Below the pieces are notes generated by a model, which was not told where the DNA came from, made no database searches, and was given only the letters and a program-made list of their open reading frames with translations. Source: Chloroflexaceae bacterium (GTDB lineage Bacteria; Chloroflexota; Chloroflexia; Chloroflexales; Chloroflexaceae). Taken from it: a DNA stretch of 48,823 nucleotides. Each line of letters starts with the position of its first letter. Position 1 is the stretch's first letter. The stretch is taken from NCBI GenBank assembly GCA_028282325.1, contig JANQID010000039.1, positions 1-48,823 of the forward strand, in the 5' to 3' direction. Both the position numbers and the translations under genes were made by a program. This document shows, piece after piece, positions 38,570-47,026 of the stretch.

Positions 38570-39634
38570 CTATTCCTCGAACAATCCTTCATCTTCGCCA
38601 TCGTTATCGGCGACGTCCCCAACCGGCAAAGCAGGAGAAGCATTGACTGCCTGCGCGCGAATGAGCTGCTCGATCTCGTTCGCCAGGGCCGGATTCTCGC
38701 GCAGGAAGGTTTTCGCGTTTTCGCGCCCCTGGCCCAGCCGATCTTCGCCGAGATAGAACCAGGCGCCACTTTTGCGAATAATGTTCATTTCTACGCCGAT
38801 GTCGAGCAGATTGCTCTCGCGAGAGATGCCGTCGTTAGCCATAATATCGAACTCGGCCTGACGAAACGGCGGTGCGACTTTGTTCTTGATCACTTTTACC
38901 CGCACCCGCGAGCCGATCGGATCAGAACCTTGCTTGAGTGTTTCAATGCGCCGAATATCGAGGCGCACCGATGCATAAAATTTGAGCGCCTGCCCGCCGG
39001 TAGTGGTCTCAGGTGAGCCGAACATCACCCCGATCCTCATGCGCAACTGATTGAGAAACAATACAATCGTACGACTCTTGCTGATTGCTCCAGACAGCTT
39101 GCGCAATGCCTGGCTCATCAGGCGCGCTTGCAACCCCGGCAGCGAGTCGCCCATGTCGCCCTCGATCTCGGCGCGTGGCACGAGCGCCGCCACCGAGTCG
39201 ATCACAACGACATCAGTGGCATTAGAACGCACGAGCATTTCGCAGATTTCCAACGCTTGCTCGCCGGTATCTGGTTGTGAGATGAGCAAATCATCGATGT
39301 TGATGCCGCAACGGGCGGCATAGACCGGATCGAAGGCGTGCTCGGCGTCGATGAACGCTGCGACGCCGCCGAGATTCTGGGCTGAAGCAACGATATGTTG
39401 CGCGAGTGTGGTTTTACCGCTGCTTTCCGGGCCGTAAATCTCGACAACTCTTCCACGTGGCAAGCCGCCCACGCCGAGGGCGATATCGAGCGTGAGCGCA
39501 CCTGTAGGGATAACTTCAATGGCAAGGCGGGCATTTGCCTCGCCCATCTTCATAATCGAGCCTTTGCCGAACTTCCGATCGATCTGGCTCATCGCCGCCG
39601 CCAGGGCCTTCTCTTTCTCTGGTGAGATAGCCAT
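38570..39634 (-). CDS. recA: Recombinase RecA
   Basis: A 354-residue recombinase that forms filaments on single-stranded DNA, drives strand exchange and triggers LexA self-cleavage. Walker A is GPESSGKT at residues 68-75; [10 protein letters not shown], the loop region [43 protein letters not shown] and [18 protein letters not shown] are all standard. The acidic C-terminus ([12 protein letters not shown]) is present. The ATG at 39634 follows GGAGGAG; a longer frame from 39664 lacks such a site. Two promoter candidates precede it, one containing an SOS-like box. Confidence 0.97.
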   Translation of the reverse strand: MAISPEKEKALAAAMSQIDRKFGKGSIMKMGEANARLAIEVIPTGALTLDIALGVGGLPRGRVVEIYGPESSGKTTLAQHIVASAQNLGGVAAFIDAEHAFDPVYAARCGINIDDLLISQPDTGEQALEICEMLVRSNATDVVVIDSVAALVPRAEIEGDMGDSLPGLQARLMSQALRKLSGAISKSRTIVLFLNQLRMRIGVMFGSPETTTGGQALKFYASVRLDIRRIETLKQGSDPIGSRVRVKVIKNKVAPPFRQAEFDIMANDGISRESNLLDIGVEMNIIRKSGAWFYLGEDRLGQGRENAKTFLRENPALANEIEQLIRAQAVNASPALPVGDVADNDGEDEGLFEE

Positions 39635-39745
39635 CGCGTGCGCTCCTCCGTTGGTTGTGTTCACTCGTGCTCTCCTTAATAGTTACTCTACTATACGGCA
39701 GGGACGCTGTCAACGCGGCCCGAACGGTATGACGGCACAAATCGA

Positions 39746-39774
39746 AGTATAGCACATATGTTCATTATCGACAA
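39746..39774 (-). promoter_or_regulatory. recA promoter with SOS-like operator in the spacer
   Basis: On the minus strand TTGTCG, a 17 bp spacer and TATACT. The spacer contains GAACATATGTGC (39752-39763), one base from the Gram-positive-type LexA site GAAC-n4-GTTC. A LexA dimer there would block RNA polymerase. A second possible promoter (TTGACA-17-TAGAGT) lies closer to the gene at about 39684-39712. Confidence 0.6.
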
Positions 39775-39797
39775 CACTGAAATCAGGCGCTCCGGCG

Positions 39798-39806
39798 TGG
39801 TATAAT
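39798..39806 (+). promoter_or_regulatory. Extended -10 promoter of fabF
   Basis: TGG-TATAAT, a perfect extended -10, about 123 bp before the fabF start. The -35 is weak. It is divergent from the recA promoter only about 25 bp away. Confidence 0.65.
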
Positions 39807-39928
39807 CTGGGCGTCGGATAAATGAAGCATTATAAGCAGGCTCTGCTGATTGCCGGTCTGGAGATCGGCTTTCGGTACAGATATGCTAGTTGGGTAGTTC
39901 AGATTTGCGAGGGCAAGGAGACAAACAT

Positions 39929-41170
39929 ATGGAGCGGCGAGTTGTGGTGACCGGTATGGGCGCGCTCAGTCCGCTTGGCCTGGATGTACCATCACTCTGG
40001 CAGGCGATTAACGAAGCTCGCAGCGGCATTGGTCCGATTACCTTGTTTGATCCTGTCGACTACGAAACACGTTTCGCCGGCGAGGTCAAAGGTTTTAACG
40101 CCGCCGATTATATGGATCGCAAGGAAGCTCGTCGTACAGATCGTTTTGTCCACTTCTCTATTGCCGCGTCGCAAGAGGCGCTACGCGCTGCGGAGCTAAC
40201 GATCACTCCCGAAAATAGCCACCACATCGGCGTGTTTCTCAGCAGCGGCATTGGCGGCATTGAAACGCTGGCAAACCAGATCGACGTATTGCGCGCTAAA
40301 GGCCCCGGACGGGTGAGCCCGTTCCTGGTTCCGGCGATGATCACTAATATGGCTGCGGGTCAGGTGTCGATATTGACCGGTGCGCGCGGTCCCAATCTTT
40401 GCACCACGTCTGCGTGCGCCAGCAGCGCCCATGCCATCGGCGAGGCTGCCGAGACTATTCGCCGCGGTTGGGCGAAAGCGATTATCGCCGGCGGTTCGGA
40501 AGCTCCGATTACGCCAATCGGCGTGGCTGCATTCAACAGCGCCCGCGCTATTTCAACTCGCAACGACAGCCCTGAGAGCGCATCGCGTCCATTCGACGCC
40601 ACCCGTGATGGGTTTGTGCTATCGGAGGGTGGCGCTGCGCTCATCCTGGAGGATCTTGAATTTGCGCAGGCGCGTGGTGCAACTATCCTCGCCGAAGTTG
40701 TGGGATATGGCGCTACTGCTGATGCCTACCATATTACTCAGCCGAGCGAAGGCGGCGAGGGCGCCGCGCGAGCGATGGAATTGGCGTTGCTCCATGGACA
40801 TATCTCGCCTGATGCTGTGAGCTATGTCAATGCGCATGGTACCAGCACTCCGGCCGGGGATATTGCCGAGACCGATGCGATTAAAAAGGTTTTCAGCGAG
40901 CGCGCTGCAACCTTGCCTGTGAGCTCCAGCAAGTCGCAATTCGGTCACCTGCTAGGAGCCGCCTGCGCACTTGAATCGATTGTGAGTATATTAGCGATCA
41001 AAGATAACGTGCTGCCGCCAACAATTAATCTGCATCATCCGGATCCGCGCTGCGATCTCGATTATGTTCCGAACGCGGCCCGTTTGGCCCCGGTTGATGT
41101 GGTGATGAATAACTCATTTGGGTTCGGCGGGCATAATGTGTCGCTTGTCTTCAAACGATTTGATGCGTAA
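39929..41170 (+). CDS. fabF: 3-oxoacyl-[ACP] synthase II
   Basis: A 413-residue condensing enzyme of fatty-acid elongation. The triad Cys163 (TTSACASSAHA), His303 (VNAHGTSTPAGD) and His340 (SQFGHLLGAA) lies at exactly the positions known for FabF of E. coli, which is also 413 residues. The C-terminal NNSFGFGGHN loop is intact. The ATG at 39929 follows AAGGAG; an ATG 39 bp earlier has no such site. The usual upstream acpP is missing: recA is divergent instead. rnc follows after 26 bp, preserving the common fabF-rnc pair. Confidence 0.95.
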   Translation: MERRVVVTGMGALSPLGLDVPSLWQAINEARSGIGPITLFDPVDYETRFAGEVKGFNAADYMDRKEARRTDRFVHFSIAASQEALRAAELTITPENSHHIGVFLSSGIGGIETLANQIDVLRAKGPGRVSPFLVPAMITNMAAGQVSILTGARGPNLCTTSACASSAHAIGEAAETIRRGWAKAIIAGGSEAPITPIGVAAFNSARAISTRNDSPESASRPFDATRDGFVLSEGGAALILEDLEFAQARGATILAEVVGYGATADAYHITQPSEGGEGAARAMELALLHGHISPDAVSYVNAHGTSTPAGDIAETDAIKKVFSERAATLPVSSSKSQFGHLLGAACALESIVSILAIKDNVLPPTINLHHPDPRCDLDYVPNAARLAPVDVVMNNSFGFGGHNVSLVFKRFDA

Positions 41171-41196
41171 TACCGTATGCGTGAGGCAATAAACAG

Positions 41197-41907
41197 ATGA
41201 GCGATGCAGATTTGCAGCAGGCGTTAGGTATGATGTTTAACGATACATGCCTGTTACAGAGCGCCTTCGTCCATCGCTCATTTCTGCATGAACATCCTGA
41301 ACGCGTTACTCCGCTGACATCGAATGAGCGCCTGGAATTTCTGGGGGATGCCGTGTTGAATTTTCTCACGGCGGCCTGGCTCTATGAGCAGTTTCCCGAA
41401 CACAGCGAAGGCGCATTGACCAACCTGCGCGCAGGGCTGGTCAAAACGACCACGCTCGCCCGTTTCGCGCGCACATTGAATCTGGGCGACTATGTGCGGA
41501 TGAGCCGAGGCGAGGATACGCCCGCCGGTCGCAACCGCGCTCCGCTGCTGGCCGATGTATTCGAGGCGGTTGTCGGCGCATTGTATCTCGATCAGGATCT
41601 GGAAGCCGTTCGCCGGTTTGTTTTGCCCTTTCTGCAGCAGGAATTGGAGCTGATAAAGTCCGGCAATGCTGATATTGACTATCGCACGCGCCTTCAGGAA
41701 CGGTTGCAGGCTCAGTATGGCATCACGCCGACGTATCAGATAGTGCGGGTGGATGGGCCGGATCACCAGCGCGAATTTACGACCGAAGTGCGAATGGGCG
41801 ATGATTGCCTTGGTGTTGGCAGTGGCCCTAGCAAGCAGGCGGCGGCCCAGGCGGCGGCGCGCGCCGCTCTTACGCTGCTTGACGATCGGGCGGCGGCGAC
41901 TGCCTGA
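41197..41907 (+). CDS. rnc: Ribonuclease III
   Basis: A 236-residue double-strand-specific endonuclease that processes rRNA and mRNA. The signature NERLEFLGDAVL is at residues 43-54, the second acidic cluster is ADVFEAVVGALYLD, and a C-terminal dsRNA-binding domain spans about 160-230 (DYRTRLQERLQAQ, GSGPSKQAAAQAAARAAL). All four metal-binding acidic residues appear present. The ATG follows GAGG. It is probably co-transcribed with fabF. Confidence 0.95.
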   Translation: MSDADLQQALGMMFNDTCLLQSAFVHRSFLHEHPERVTPLTSNERLEFLGDAVLNFLTAAWLYEQFPEHSEGALTNLRAGLVKTTTLARFARTLNLGDYVRMSRGEDTPAGRNRAPLLADVFEAVVGALYLDQDLEAVRRFVLPFLQQELELIKSGNADIDYRTRLQERLQAQYGITPTYQIVRVDGPDHQREFTTEVRMGDDCLGVGSGPSKQAAAQAAARAALTLLDDRAAATA

Positions 41908-41991
41908 TCTGCCAATCCGGCAGCCTGCAAAACGAGCGGCGTCTTTGTAGCAATGGCGGCGAGTGGTTATGGTTGTTGAGCCTCATATCAT

Positions 41992-42840
41992 ATGCAACGT
42001 TTGTTGATCACGGGCGGCACAGGCTATCTCGGCGGCGAATTGGTGCGCCAAGCGCGCGCCGCTGGCTGGCATATCGCCGCAACCTATCTGAACACACATC
42101 CGCCTGTGGACACGGATGTCACCTGGCTTGCAATGGATGTGCGCCAGGAGCAGAGCGTCCAGGATGTTTTTGCAGCCTTCCGTCCTGCGCTAGTCATTCA
42201 CACCGCGTTTCGACAATATGAACCTGATCTGTGGTCTATCACCGCTGAGGGCGCGCGATATGTTGCGCGATCGGCTTATGCTGCGGGGGCCCGATTGATA
42301 CATATGTCGAGCGATGTCATCTTTGATGGCGAACATGGCGCCCCCTACGCCGAGGATGCGCCACCCAATCCGATTACCGATTACGGGGCGGCAAAAGCAG
42401 CAGCGGAGTCGTTCGTCGCGGCTGAACACCTTCAGGCAGCTATAGTGCGCACATCACTGATTTACGGTTTCGAGCCAATGGATCGGCAGACGGCGTTTGT
42501 GTTGAGTATGATCGATGATGCGCGCGATACCGCACTGTTTAGCGACGAATACCGCTGCCCGATCTTCGTCGTCGATCTGGCCGCGGCGTTGCTGGAACTA
42601 GCCGCAAGTCCGTATCAAGGCATTATAAATATCGCCGGTCCGGAACGATTAAGCCGTTACGAATTCGGCGTGTCGCTGGCCAGATCGTATGACCGCGATC
42701 CTACACGTCTCAAATCCGGTCTGAGCCACAACAGCAGCGTCAGACGACCACGTGATTGCACACTCGATATTAGCCTGGCCCAGCGCACGCTACAAACGAC
42801 GCTCCACGCTACGAGCGAAGTGCTTGCGCGAAACACATAA
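41992..42840 (+). CDS. RmlD-like NAD(P)-dependent sugar reductase (extended SDR)
   Basis: A 282-residue extended short-chain dehydrogenase of the RmlD group. The Rossmann motif is ITGGTGYLGGELV at residues 6-18, followed by DVRQEQ, HTAFRQYEP, the catalytic Ser in HMSSDVIFDGE, and Tyr-x3-Lys in DYGAAKAAAE. RmlD reduces dTDP-4-dehydrorhamnose; relatives include MAT2B-like proteins and others. No rmlABC neighbour is present, so the substrate stays open. It starts 84 bp after rnc with no clear ribosome site. Confidence 0.83.
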   Translation: MQRLLITGGTGYLGGELVRQARAAGWHIAATYLNTHPPVDTDVTWLAMDVRQEQSVQDVFAAFRPALVIHTAFRQYEPDLWSITAEGARYVARSAYAAGARLIHMSSDVIFDGEHGAPYAEDAPPNPITDYGAAKAAAESFVAAEHLQAAIVRTSLIYGFEPMDRQTAFVLSMIDDARDTALFSDEYRCPIFVVDLAAALLELAASPYQGIINIAGPERLSRYEFGVSLARSYDRDPTRLKSGLSHNSSVRRPRDCTLDISLAQRTLQTTLHATSEVLARNT

Positions 42841-42911
42841 TTAGCCTTCGGTATGCTTGCTTGCAGAAACACTTCGCTTGTCGCTGGCTTCTGACGTGAG
42901 GAGGATTCTCG

Positions 42912-43568
42912 ATGACTAACCCATCCGAAGCGATATCCCGACTCGTCGATGATTTGCAAGGCTCAGACGAATTTGCTCGCGCTCAGGCAGCTTTCGCTTT
43001 GGGCGTTCTGGGTGAGCCGGCGGTTCAACCGCTGATTGACTTGCTCAGCAGCACGAAGTCAGAAATACGGATGCGGGCTGCATGGGCATTGGGAGTCATC
43101 GGCGCGCCCGCGCTTCCGGGATTGCTCGATCTGGCCGAGGGCGAAAACCAGGAATTGCGCATTGAGGCTATTCGGGTTCTAGGAGTTGTTGGCGAGGCGC
43201 GCGCGCTCCGCCAGTTGTTGACGGCCTTGACTGATCCTTCGCCGCGCATTGCGGCGCGTTCGGCGCGCGCGCTCGGCAAGGTGGGCGATCCGCGTGCATA
43301 TCATGCGCTGATCACGGCGCTTCAGCATCCCTCGCCCGATGTACGCTACGAGGCCTGTCGCGCTTTGAGCGATCTGCAAACGCCTGAAGCTATCGATGCG
43401 CTTCTGGCGCTAGCCGAACGCGATACTGAAAGCGCAAGCTGGGGAGCTTCGGTCGCGGAAACAGCTCAACGCGCGGTCGCCGAACTGCACAACGCCGATC
43501 AATCATTGCACCAGGCGGAGTTTGATCGCGTGCACCGGCTTTTGAAAGAATACGGCGATCAGGAGTAG
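42912..43568 (+). CDS. HEAT-repeat (PBS-lyase-type) protein
   Basis: A 218-residue alpha-solenoid with about five HEAT-like repeats between residues 15 and 170. The repeat core reads ARAQAAFALGVLGEPA, IRMRAAWALGVIGAPA, LRIEAIRVLGVVGEAR, IAARSARALGKVGDPR and VRYEACRALSDLQTPE. A short helical tail follows. Such proteins act as binding scaffolds; some with this repeat are phycobilin lyases, but no phycobiliprotein gene is present and no catalytic role is implied. The ATG follows GAGGAGG. Confidence 0.88.
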   Translation: MTNPSEAISRLVDDLQGSDEFARAQAAFALGVLGEPAVQPLIDLLSSTKSEIRMRAAWALGVIGAPALPGLLDLAEGENQELRIEAIRVLGVVGEARALRQLLTALTDPSPRIAARSARALGKVGDPRAYHALITALQHPSPDVRYEACRALSDLQTPEAIDALLALAERDTESASWGASVAETAQRAVAELHNADQSLHQAEFDRVHRLLKEYGDQE

Positions 43569-43614
43569 CGCCTGGTATTCTCTATCCTCTATGTATATGT
43601 GTTCGCCTGTAGCG

Positions 43615-44364
43615 CTATGACGACGATGGAGGGCTATCTTTCCCGCCATCCGGTTCCCTCGTATCGGCGGGCGTAGGAACCGGTGCGGCGTTTGGAATGC
43701 CTATTGGCTGGCGGGGTGTTCTATTTCCAGTTACGATAAAGTCTACATATTCGCCGATATTCGTGGCGCGGTCGGCGATGCGCTCGAAGTTATGCGCGAT
43801 CCAGAGTAGGTATGTCCCCGATGATACCAATTGCGGATCGCGGCGCATCTCCTCAAGCGTGGTGCGAAAAATGCGCTGGTAATAAGCATCGATCAAATCG
43901 TCTTGATCTTGAAGTTGCTGGTTAATGCTTGGATCACGCTGGACGAAGGCGTCGAGGGCGTCGCGCAACATCTCACGCGCCCCTCTGGACATATCGGCGA
44001 GTTCGGTTGGCAATGACAAATCGGGATGTTCGGCATTGCGAAGTATCAGCTTGGCAATGCCTTTGATATGGTCGCCTACCCGTTCCAGTTCTTTGCTGCA
44101 ATGAATAAACGAACTGACGGCTCGCAAGTCCCCCGCGACCGGCCCCTGAAGTGCGATAAAACAGAGTGCGTCATTTTCAAGATCGGCAGCAGCCTCGTCG
44201 ATCTGCTTATCGTCGCGAATGATTGCTCGCGCTTCCAGAAGCGCCTGGTTGCGCAGCGCCCAGAGTGCTCGCCCCATCGTTTCATCGACCATATGCCCCA
44301 AAGCCAACAGCGCCCGTTCAAGATCTTCCAGCGCATGCTGATAGTGTTCGCGCGGTCGAGTCAT
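43615..44364 (-). CDS. phoU: PhoU-family phosphate-signalling protein
   Basis: A 249-residue protein with two PhoU three-helix bundles. Metal-binding-type motifs are CSKELERVGDHIKGIAK in the first bundle and IAHNFERIADRATNIGEY in the second, both with the E/D-x3-D pattern. PhoU links the Pst phosphate transporter to the PhoR kinase and restrains uptake. The ATG at 44364 follows GAGAGGAC. A Pro-rich C-terminal tail of about 35 residues exceeds the usual length. Neither pst genes nor phoRB adjoin it. Confidence 0.9.
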   Translation of the reverse strand: MTRPREHYQHALEDLERALLALGHMVDETMGRALWALRNQALLEARAIIRDDKQIDEAAADLENDALCFIALQGPVAGDLRAVSSFIHCSKELERVGDHIKGIAKLILRNAEHPDLSLPTELADMSRGAREMLRDALDAFVQRDPSINQQLQDQDDLIDAYYQRIFRTTLEEMRRDPQLVSSGTYLLWIAHNFERIADRATNIGEYVDFIVTGNRTPRQPIGIPNAAPVPTPADTREPDGGKDSPPSSS

Positions 44365-44521
44365 AAGCGTTGTCCTCTCCCTCTCGCTTCGAAATAATCC
44401 GGCGCAGCAGCGATAAAACTCGGCGTCACACCGGGACAATGGCGCATTGTCCAAATGGCTTTCTTGTCGTCATCGCACCCAGAGTATAGCAGATGACAGA
44501 CCGGTTCCGGTTCGGCGACGC

Positions 44522-45427
44522 TCAACGTGTTTTGTCGCTCTGAGCCTTTGGCAAGCCATATTGCACCGGCTTGAGCATCCGTACGCTCAAGAAGATGAGC
44601 ATTGCGGTGAATGCGATCGCGATGAAGAGGTAGGCGATCCAGGGCGATGGGACAAGGATATCCATACCTTGAGCGGGGATTTCCAAAAAGAAAGCGCTCT
44701 CACCTTCCAAAAGCGCGGCTTCGGTTAAACCGAGCGCGATGAAGGGATGTAAGCACAGCAATGTTCCTATAGCATAGATAAAGAGCGGCCCAGGATCATC
44801 AATGGCTTGAGATCCTATTAGTGTGATAATAACGAATATAAATGGAATACCTAGCAGCTTCAGGATAATCGAACCCTGCGCCATAACCGTTGCGCCCAAC
44901 GTTGTGCGCATAATCGTTGACCAGAACATACCTACTGTCGCGTAAAAAATCGCTGTCATAATCAGTCCGACGATGCCGATCGCCAACTCAGTTCCGCTGA
45001 CGCCGCCAAACAGAAATGAGAGCGCGGCTAATGGCAACGCGCCGACGATCAGGAGCATAGCGAAGGCCAGCGCGGCAATGAGCTTGCCGATCGCGATCTG
45101 AAGCGGCGAGAGCATTGTGGTAATCAACAGGTCATACGATTGCCGTTCCTTCTCGCCGGAGATAGCCCCAGCGGTTAGTGATGGCGTGATAATCGCAACT
45201 TGAACCAACGCAGCAGTCATCACCGTAAGAAAGATCGCTTTGCCGATACGCGGTCCGGCGTCGAAGTCGTTAAAGCCATCTGAGATGGAAGCGGTCATAG
45301 CTAGATAAACCAGCAGCGTGATCATACTGGTCAGCACCAGGTAAATCGACAAAATAATTAATGCACGCGCGCCGCGAATGCGACTACGCAGCTCTTTCGC
45401 CAGCACTGGATTGGACAGAAGTGACAT
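44522..45427 (-). CDS. ABC-2-type transporter permease
   Basis: A 301-residue membrane protein with six helices and the ABC-2 hallmark: NPVLAKELRSRIRGARAL at the start and SGEKERQSYDLLITTMLSPLQIAIGKLIAAL after the second helix. Such permeases pair with an ATPase to export lipids, polysaccharides, antibiotics or proteins (gliding and Nos/Nat-type systems). The ATPase is not adjacent on either side, so it must be encoded elsewhere. Terminal segments and length are intact. The ribosome site is weak. Confidence 0.87.
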   Translation of the reverse strand: MSLLSNPVLAKELRSRIRGARALIILSIYLVLTSMITLLVYLAMTASISDGFNDFDAGPRIGKAIFLTVMTAALVQVAIITPSLTAGAISGEKERQSYDLLITTMLSPLQIAIGKLIAALAFAMLLIVGALPLAALSFLFGGVSGTELAIGIVGLIMTAIFYATVGMFWSTIMRTTLGATVMAQGSIILKLLGIPFIFVIITLIGSQAIDDPGPLFIYAIGTLLCLHPFIALGLTEAALLEGESAFFLEIPAQGMDILVPSPWIAYLFIAIAFTAMLIFLSVRMLKPVQYGLPKAQSDKTR

Positions 45428-45568
45428 AGATGTGTGGTCCCATTCATTCGCGCACTGAGCAACGATGCAGTTTCATACAATTCCGTCAATGTGATATAAG
45501 TATACCATTGATAGGACTTCTGCTACAAAGTGATACTCAGATATGGCATAATAAACGCTTCAAAAGAG

Positions 45569-45597
45569 TTGCGCCAGGATGCCACCCATGTTATAAT
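45569..45597 (+). promoter_or_regulatory. Promoter of rpsF
   Basis: TTGCGC, a 17 bp spacer and TATAAT preceded by TGT (extended -10). The predicted start near 45604 leaves a leader of about 133 nt. Confidence 0.7.
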
Positions 45598-45671
45598 TTC
45601 GCGATGTTGTAGTCATACGTCGCTTGAGAGCGACCCTGCTTTCTGCTCCGCCGCATTGCACGGCCCGCGCA

Positions 45672-45701
45672 GCCGCTTATGCATTCTTGTAGGAATGTGG
45701 C
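45672..45701 (+). promoter_or_regulatory. Hairpin in the rpsF leader, possible S6:S18 autoregulatory element
   Basis: CATTC and GAATG close a hexaloop (TTGTAG). An outer GCC/GGC pairing carries an unpaired segment starting CCG on the 5' side. The known S6:S18-binding leader motif also has a CCG bulge below a hairpin. The resemblance is by eye only. Confidence 0.3.
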
Positions 45702-45736
45702 AGTTTATCGAGCGGAGCTATTCCAGAGGAGGACAG

Positions 45737-46192
45737 ATGCGCGAGCGTCGGCGGAATTACGATTTTATGTTTATCATCAGTCCACTGCATGCAAAGGAAG
45801 AAGATCTGGCAGTGGTTATTGAGCGCGTTTCGCAAGCCGTACAGGCGGCTGGCGGCGAAGTTATGTCAATCAACCATAATCCGCCCTGGGGGCGTCGCAA
45901 GCTGGCGTATCCCATTCGTGACTATGCTGGCGGCGAGGCGAGCCGACGCAACTTCACTGAAGGATTTTATGTGTTGATGCATTTTGTTATGGCGTCAACC
46001 AAAGTTGTTGAGCTAGATCGTGCGATCAAGCTGATCGATCCGATTTTGCGTCACTTGATTACGGTTGTGGAGCGTAAACCTCAATTGCTCGATGCGGAGT
46101 CTTCAGAGTATGAAGAGGCGGAGGTTGATCAGGAAGCCGACGACTATATCGACGATGGCGAAGAGGAGTTGGTTGAGGAGAGTGACGAGTAA
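45737..46192 (+). CDS. rpsF: Ribosomal protein S6 with acidic C-terminal extension
   Basis: A 151-residue S6. Residues 1-112 hold the ferredoxin-like fold (RNYDFMFIISP at the start, WGRRKLAYPIRDY in the middle, FTEGFYVLMHF). The last 35-40 residues are an acidic tail (EYEEAEVDQEADDYIDDGEEE and onward) well beyond the usual 95-100 residue length. The ATG at 45737 follows AGAGGAGG. S6 binds 16S rRNA with S18. The gene is followed by ssb, but the usual rpsR and rplI are absent from the following 2 kb. Confidence 0.95.
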   Translation: MRERRRNYDFMFIISPLHAKEEDLAVVIERVSQAVQAAGGEVMSINHNPPWGRRKLAYPIRDYAGGEASRRNFTEGFYVLMHFVMASTKVVELDRAIKLIDPILRHLITVVERKPQLLDAESSEYEEAEVDQEADDYIDDGEEELVEESDE

Positions 46193-46341
46193 GACGGTTG
46201 TTTCCTGAAGCTCTCCAGAGTACAGTCGTGCAGATCGTTCAAGAGTGCATCCGAGAGGCCTTGTGATAGATAGAGCGTTGCTTACGATAATTTATAGATG
46301 CTGACTCGTATCGGGGTTAAGCAAAGCGAAGCGAGAACACA

Positions 46342-46806
46342 ATGGCGCGAGATCTCAATAAAGTGATGATTATTGGGCGTCTGGGGATCGATCCGGAGAT
46401 GCGTTATACGCCAAGCGGCAGTCCGGTGACAACCTTTCGCGTTGCTGCAGGCCGTCAGTGGAAAGATGCGAATGGCGAGACGCGCGAAGAGACGGAATGG
46501 TTCAGTATTGTCGCCTGGAATAAGCTGGCTGAGATTTGTAATCAGTATCTTACGAAGGGAACGCGCGTCTACCTGGAGGGGCGTTTGCAGACCCGTTCGT
46601 GGGAAGATCAACAGAGCGGCCAGACGCGCTATAAAACTGAGGTTATCGCTAATGATATGATCATTCTCGATAGCCGTGCGCAGCGTGAAGTCTCACCGTC
46701 AATTGATGACGATGATGCCGCATCCCGCGGCGGTTCACGATCTTCTCAGCGTGGAGGGAGCGGCTATCCGCCGCCCGACATTGGGGACGAGGATATTCCG
46801 TTTTAG
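46342..46806 (+). CDS. ssb: Single-stranded DNA-binding protein
   Basis: A 154-residue SSB. The OB-fold (1-110) has LNKVMIIGRLGIDPEMRYT, VTTFRVAAGRQW, EWFSIVAWNKLAEI and YLTKGTRVYLEGRLQTRSW. A short Ser/Gly/Arg-rich linker leads to the acidic tip DIGDEDIPF, which docks replication and repair proteins. It starts 149 bp after rpsF, a conserved neighbour. Confidence 0.96.
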   Translation: MARDLNKVMIIGRLGIDPEMRYTPSGSPVTTFRVAAGRQWKDANGETREETEWFSIVAWNKLAEICNQYLTKGTRVYLEGRLQTRSWEDQQSGQTRYKTEVIANDMIILDSRAQREVSPSIDDDDAASRGGSRSSQRGGSGYPPPDIGDEDIPF

Positions 46807-46916
46807 TTCGTAGCTCATCTGCGTTTTGTGGATCGCGATAACCATATCGTCTCCAGGCGGGTTCGCAGAAACGATACGTTTGCCGCCTCGTCAAGATGGC
46901 TTGAGTAGTATTACGG

Positions 46917-47008
46917 CAGTCAGCCGTCAGTTGTGATGTTGCCATAAACGGCCAATGCGGCTATTATTGGCCTGACATCATAGATTGTACTGACAGTTGA
47001 CTGTTTTT
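46917..47008 (+). terminator. Large nested inverted repeat with T-tract after ssb
   Basis: CAGTCAGCCGTCAGT (46917) pairs with ACTGACAGTTGACTG (46989) in 13 of 15 positions. Inside, GATGT pairs with ACATC and GGCCAAT with ATTGGCC around a 9 nt loop. TTTTT follows at 47004. It can end the rpsF-ssb transcript. It runs to within 19 bp of the next start codon, so it may also influence that gene. Confidence 0.65.
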
Positions 47009-47026
47009 GTATGCAATAAACACACT

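Larger units (their letters stand above)
45428..45736. other. Intergenic and leader region upstream of rpsF
   Basis: About 310 bp separating the divergent ABC-2 permease and rpsF genes. It holds the rpsF promoter (45569-45597) and a 130 nt leader with a hairpin at 45672-45701. The minus-strand promoter of the permease is not clear. Confidence 0.6.

Noticed and set aside
42912-43568. Phycobilisome lyase function for the HEAT-repeat protein
   Set aside because: The repeats look like PBS-lyase HEAT units, but such repeats are general scaffolds and no phycobiliprotein gene is present.
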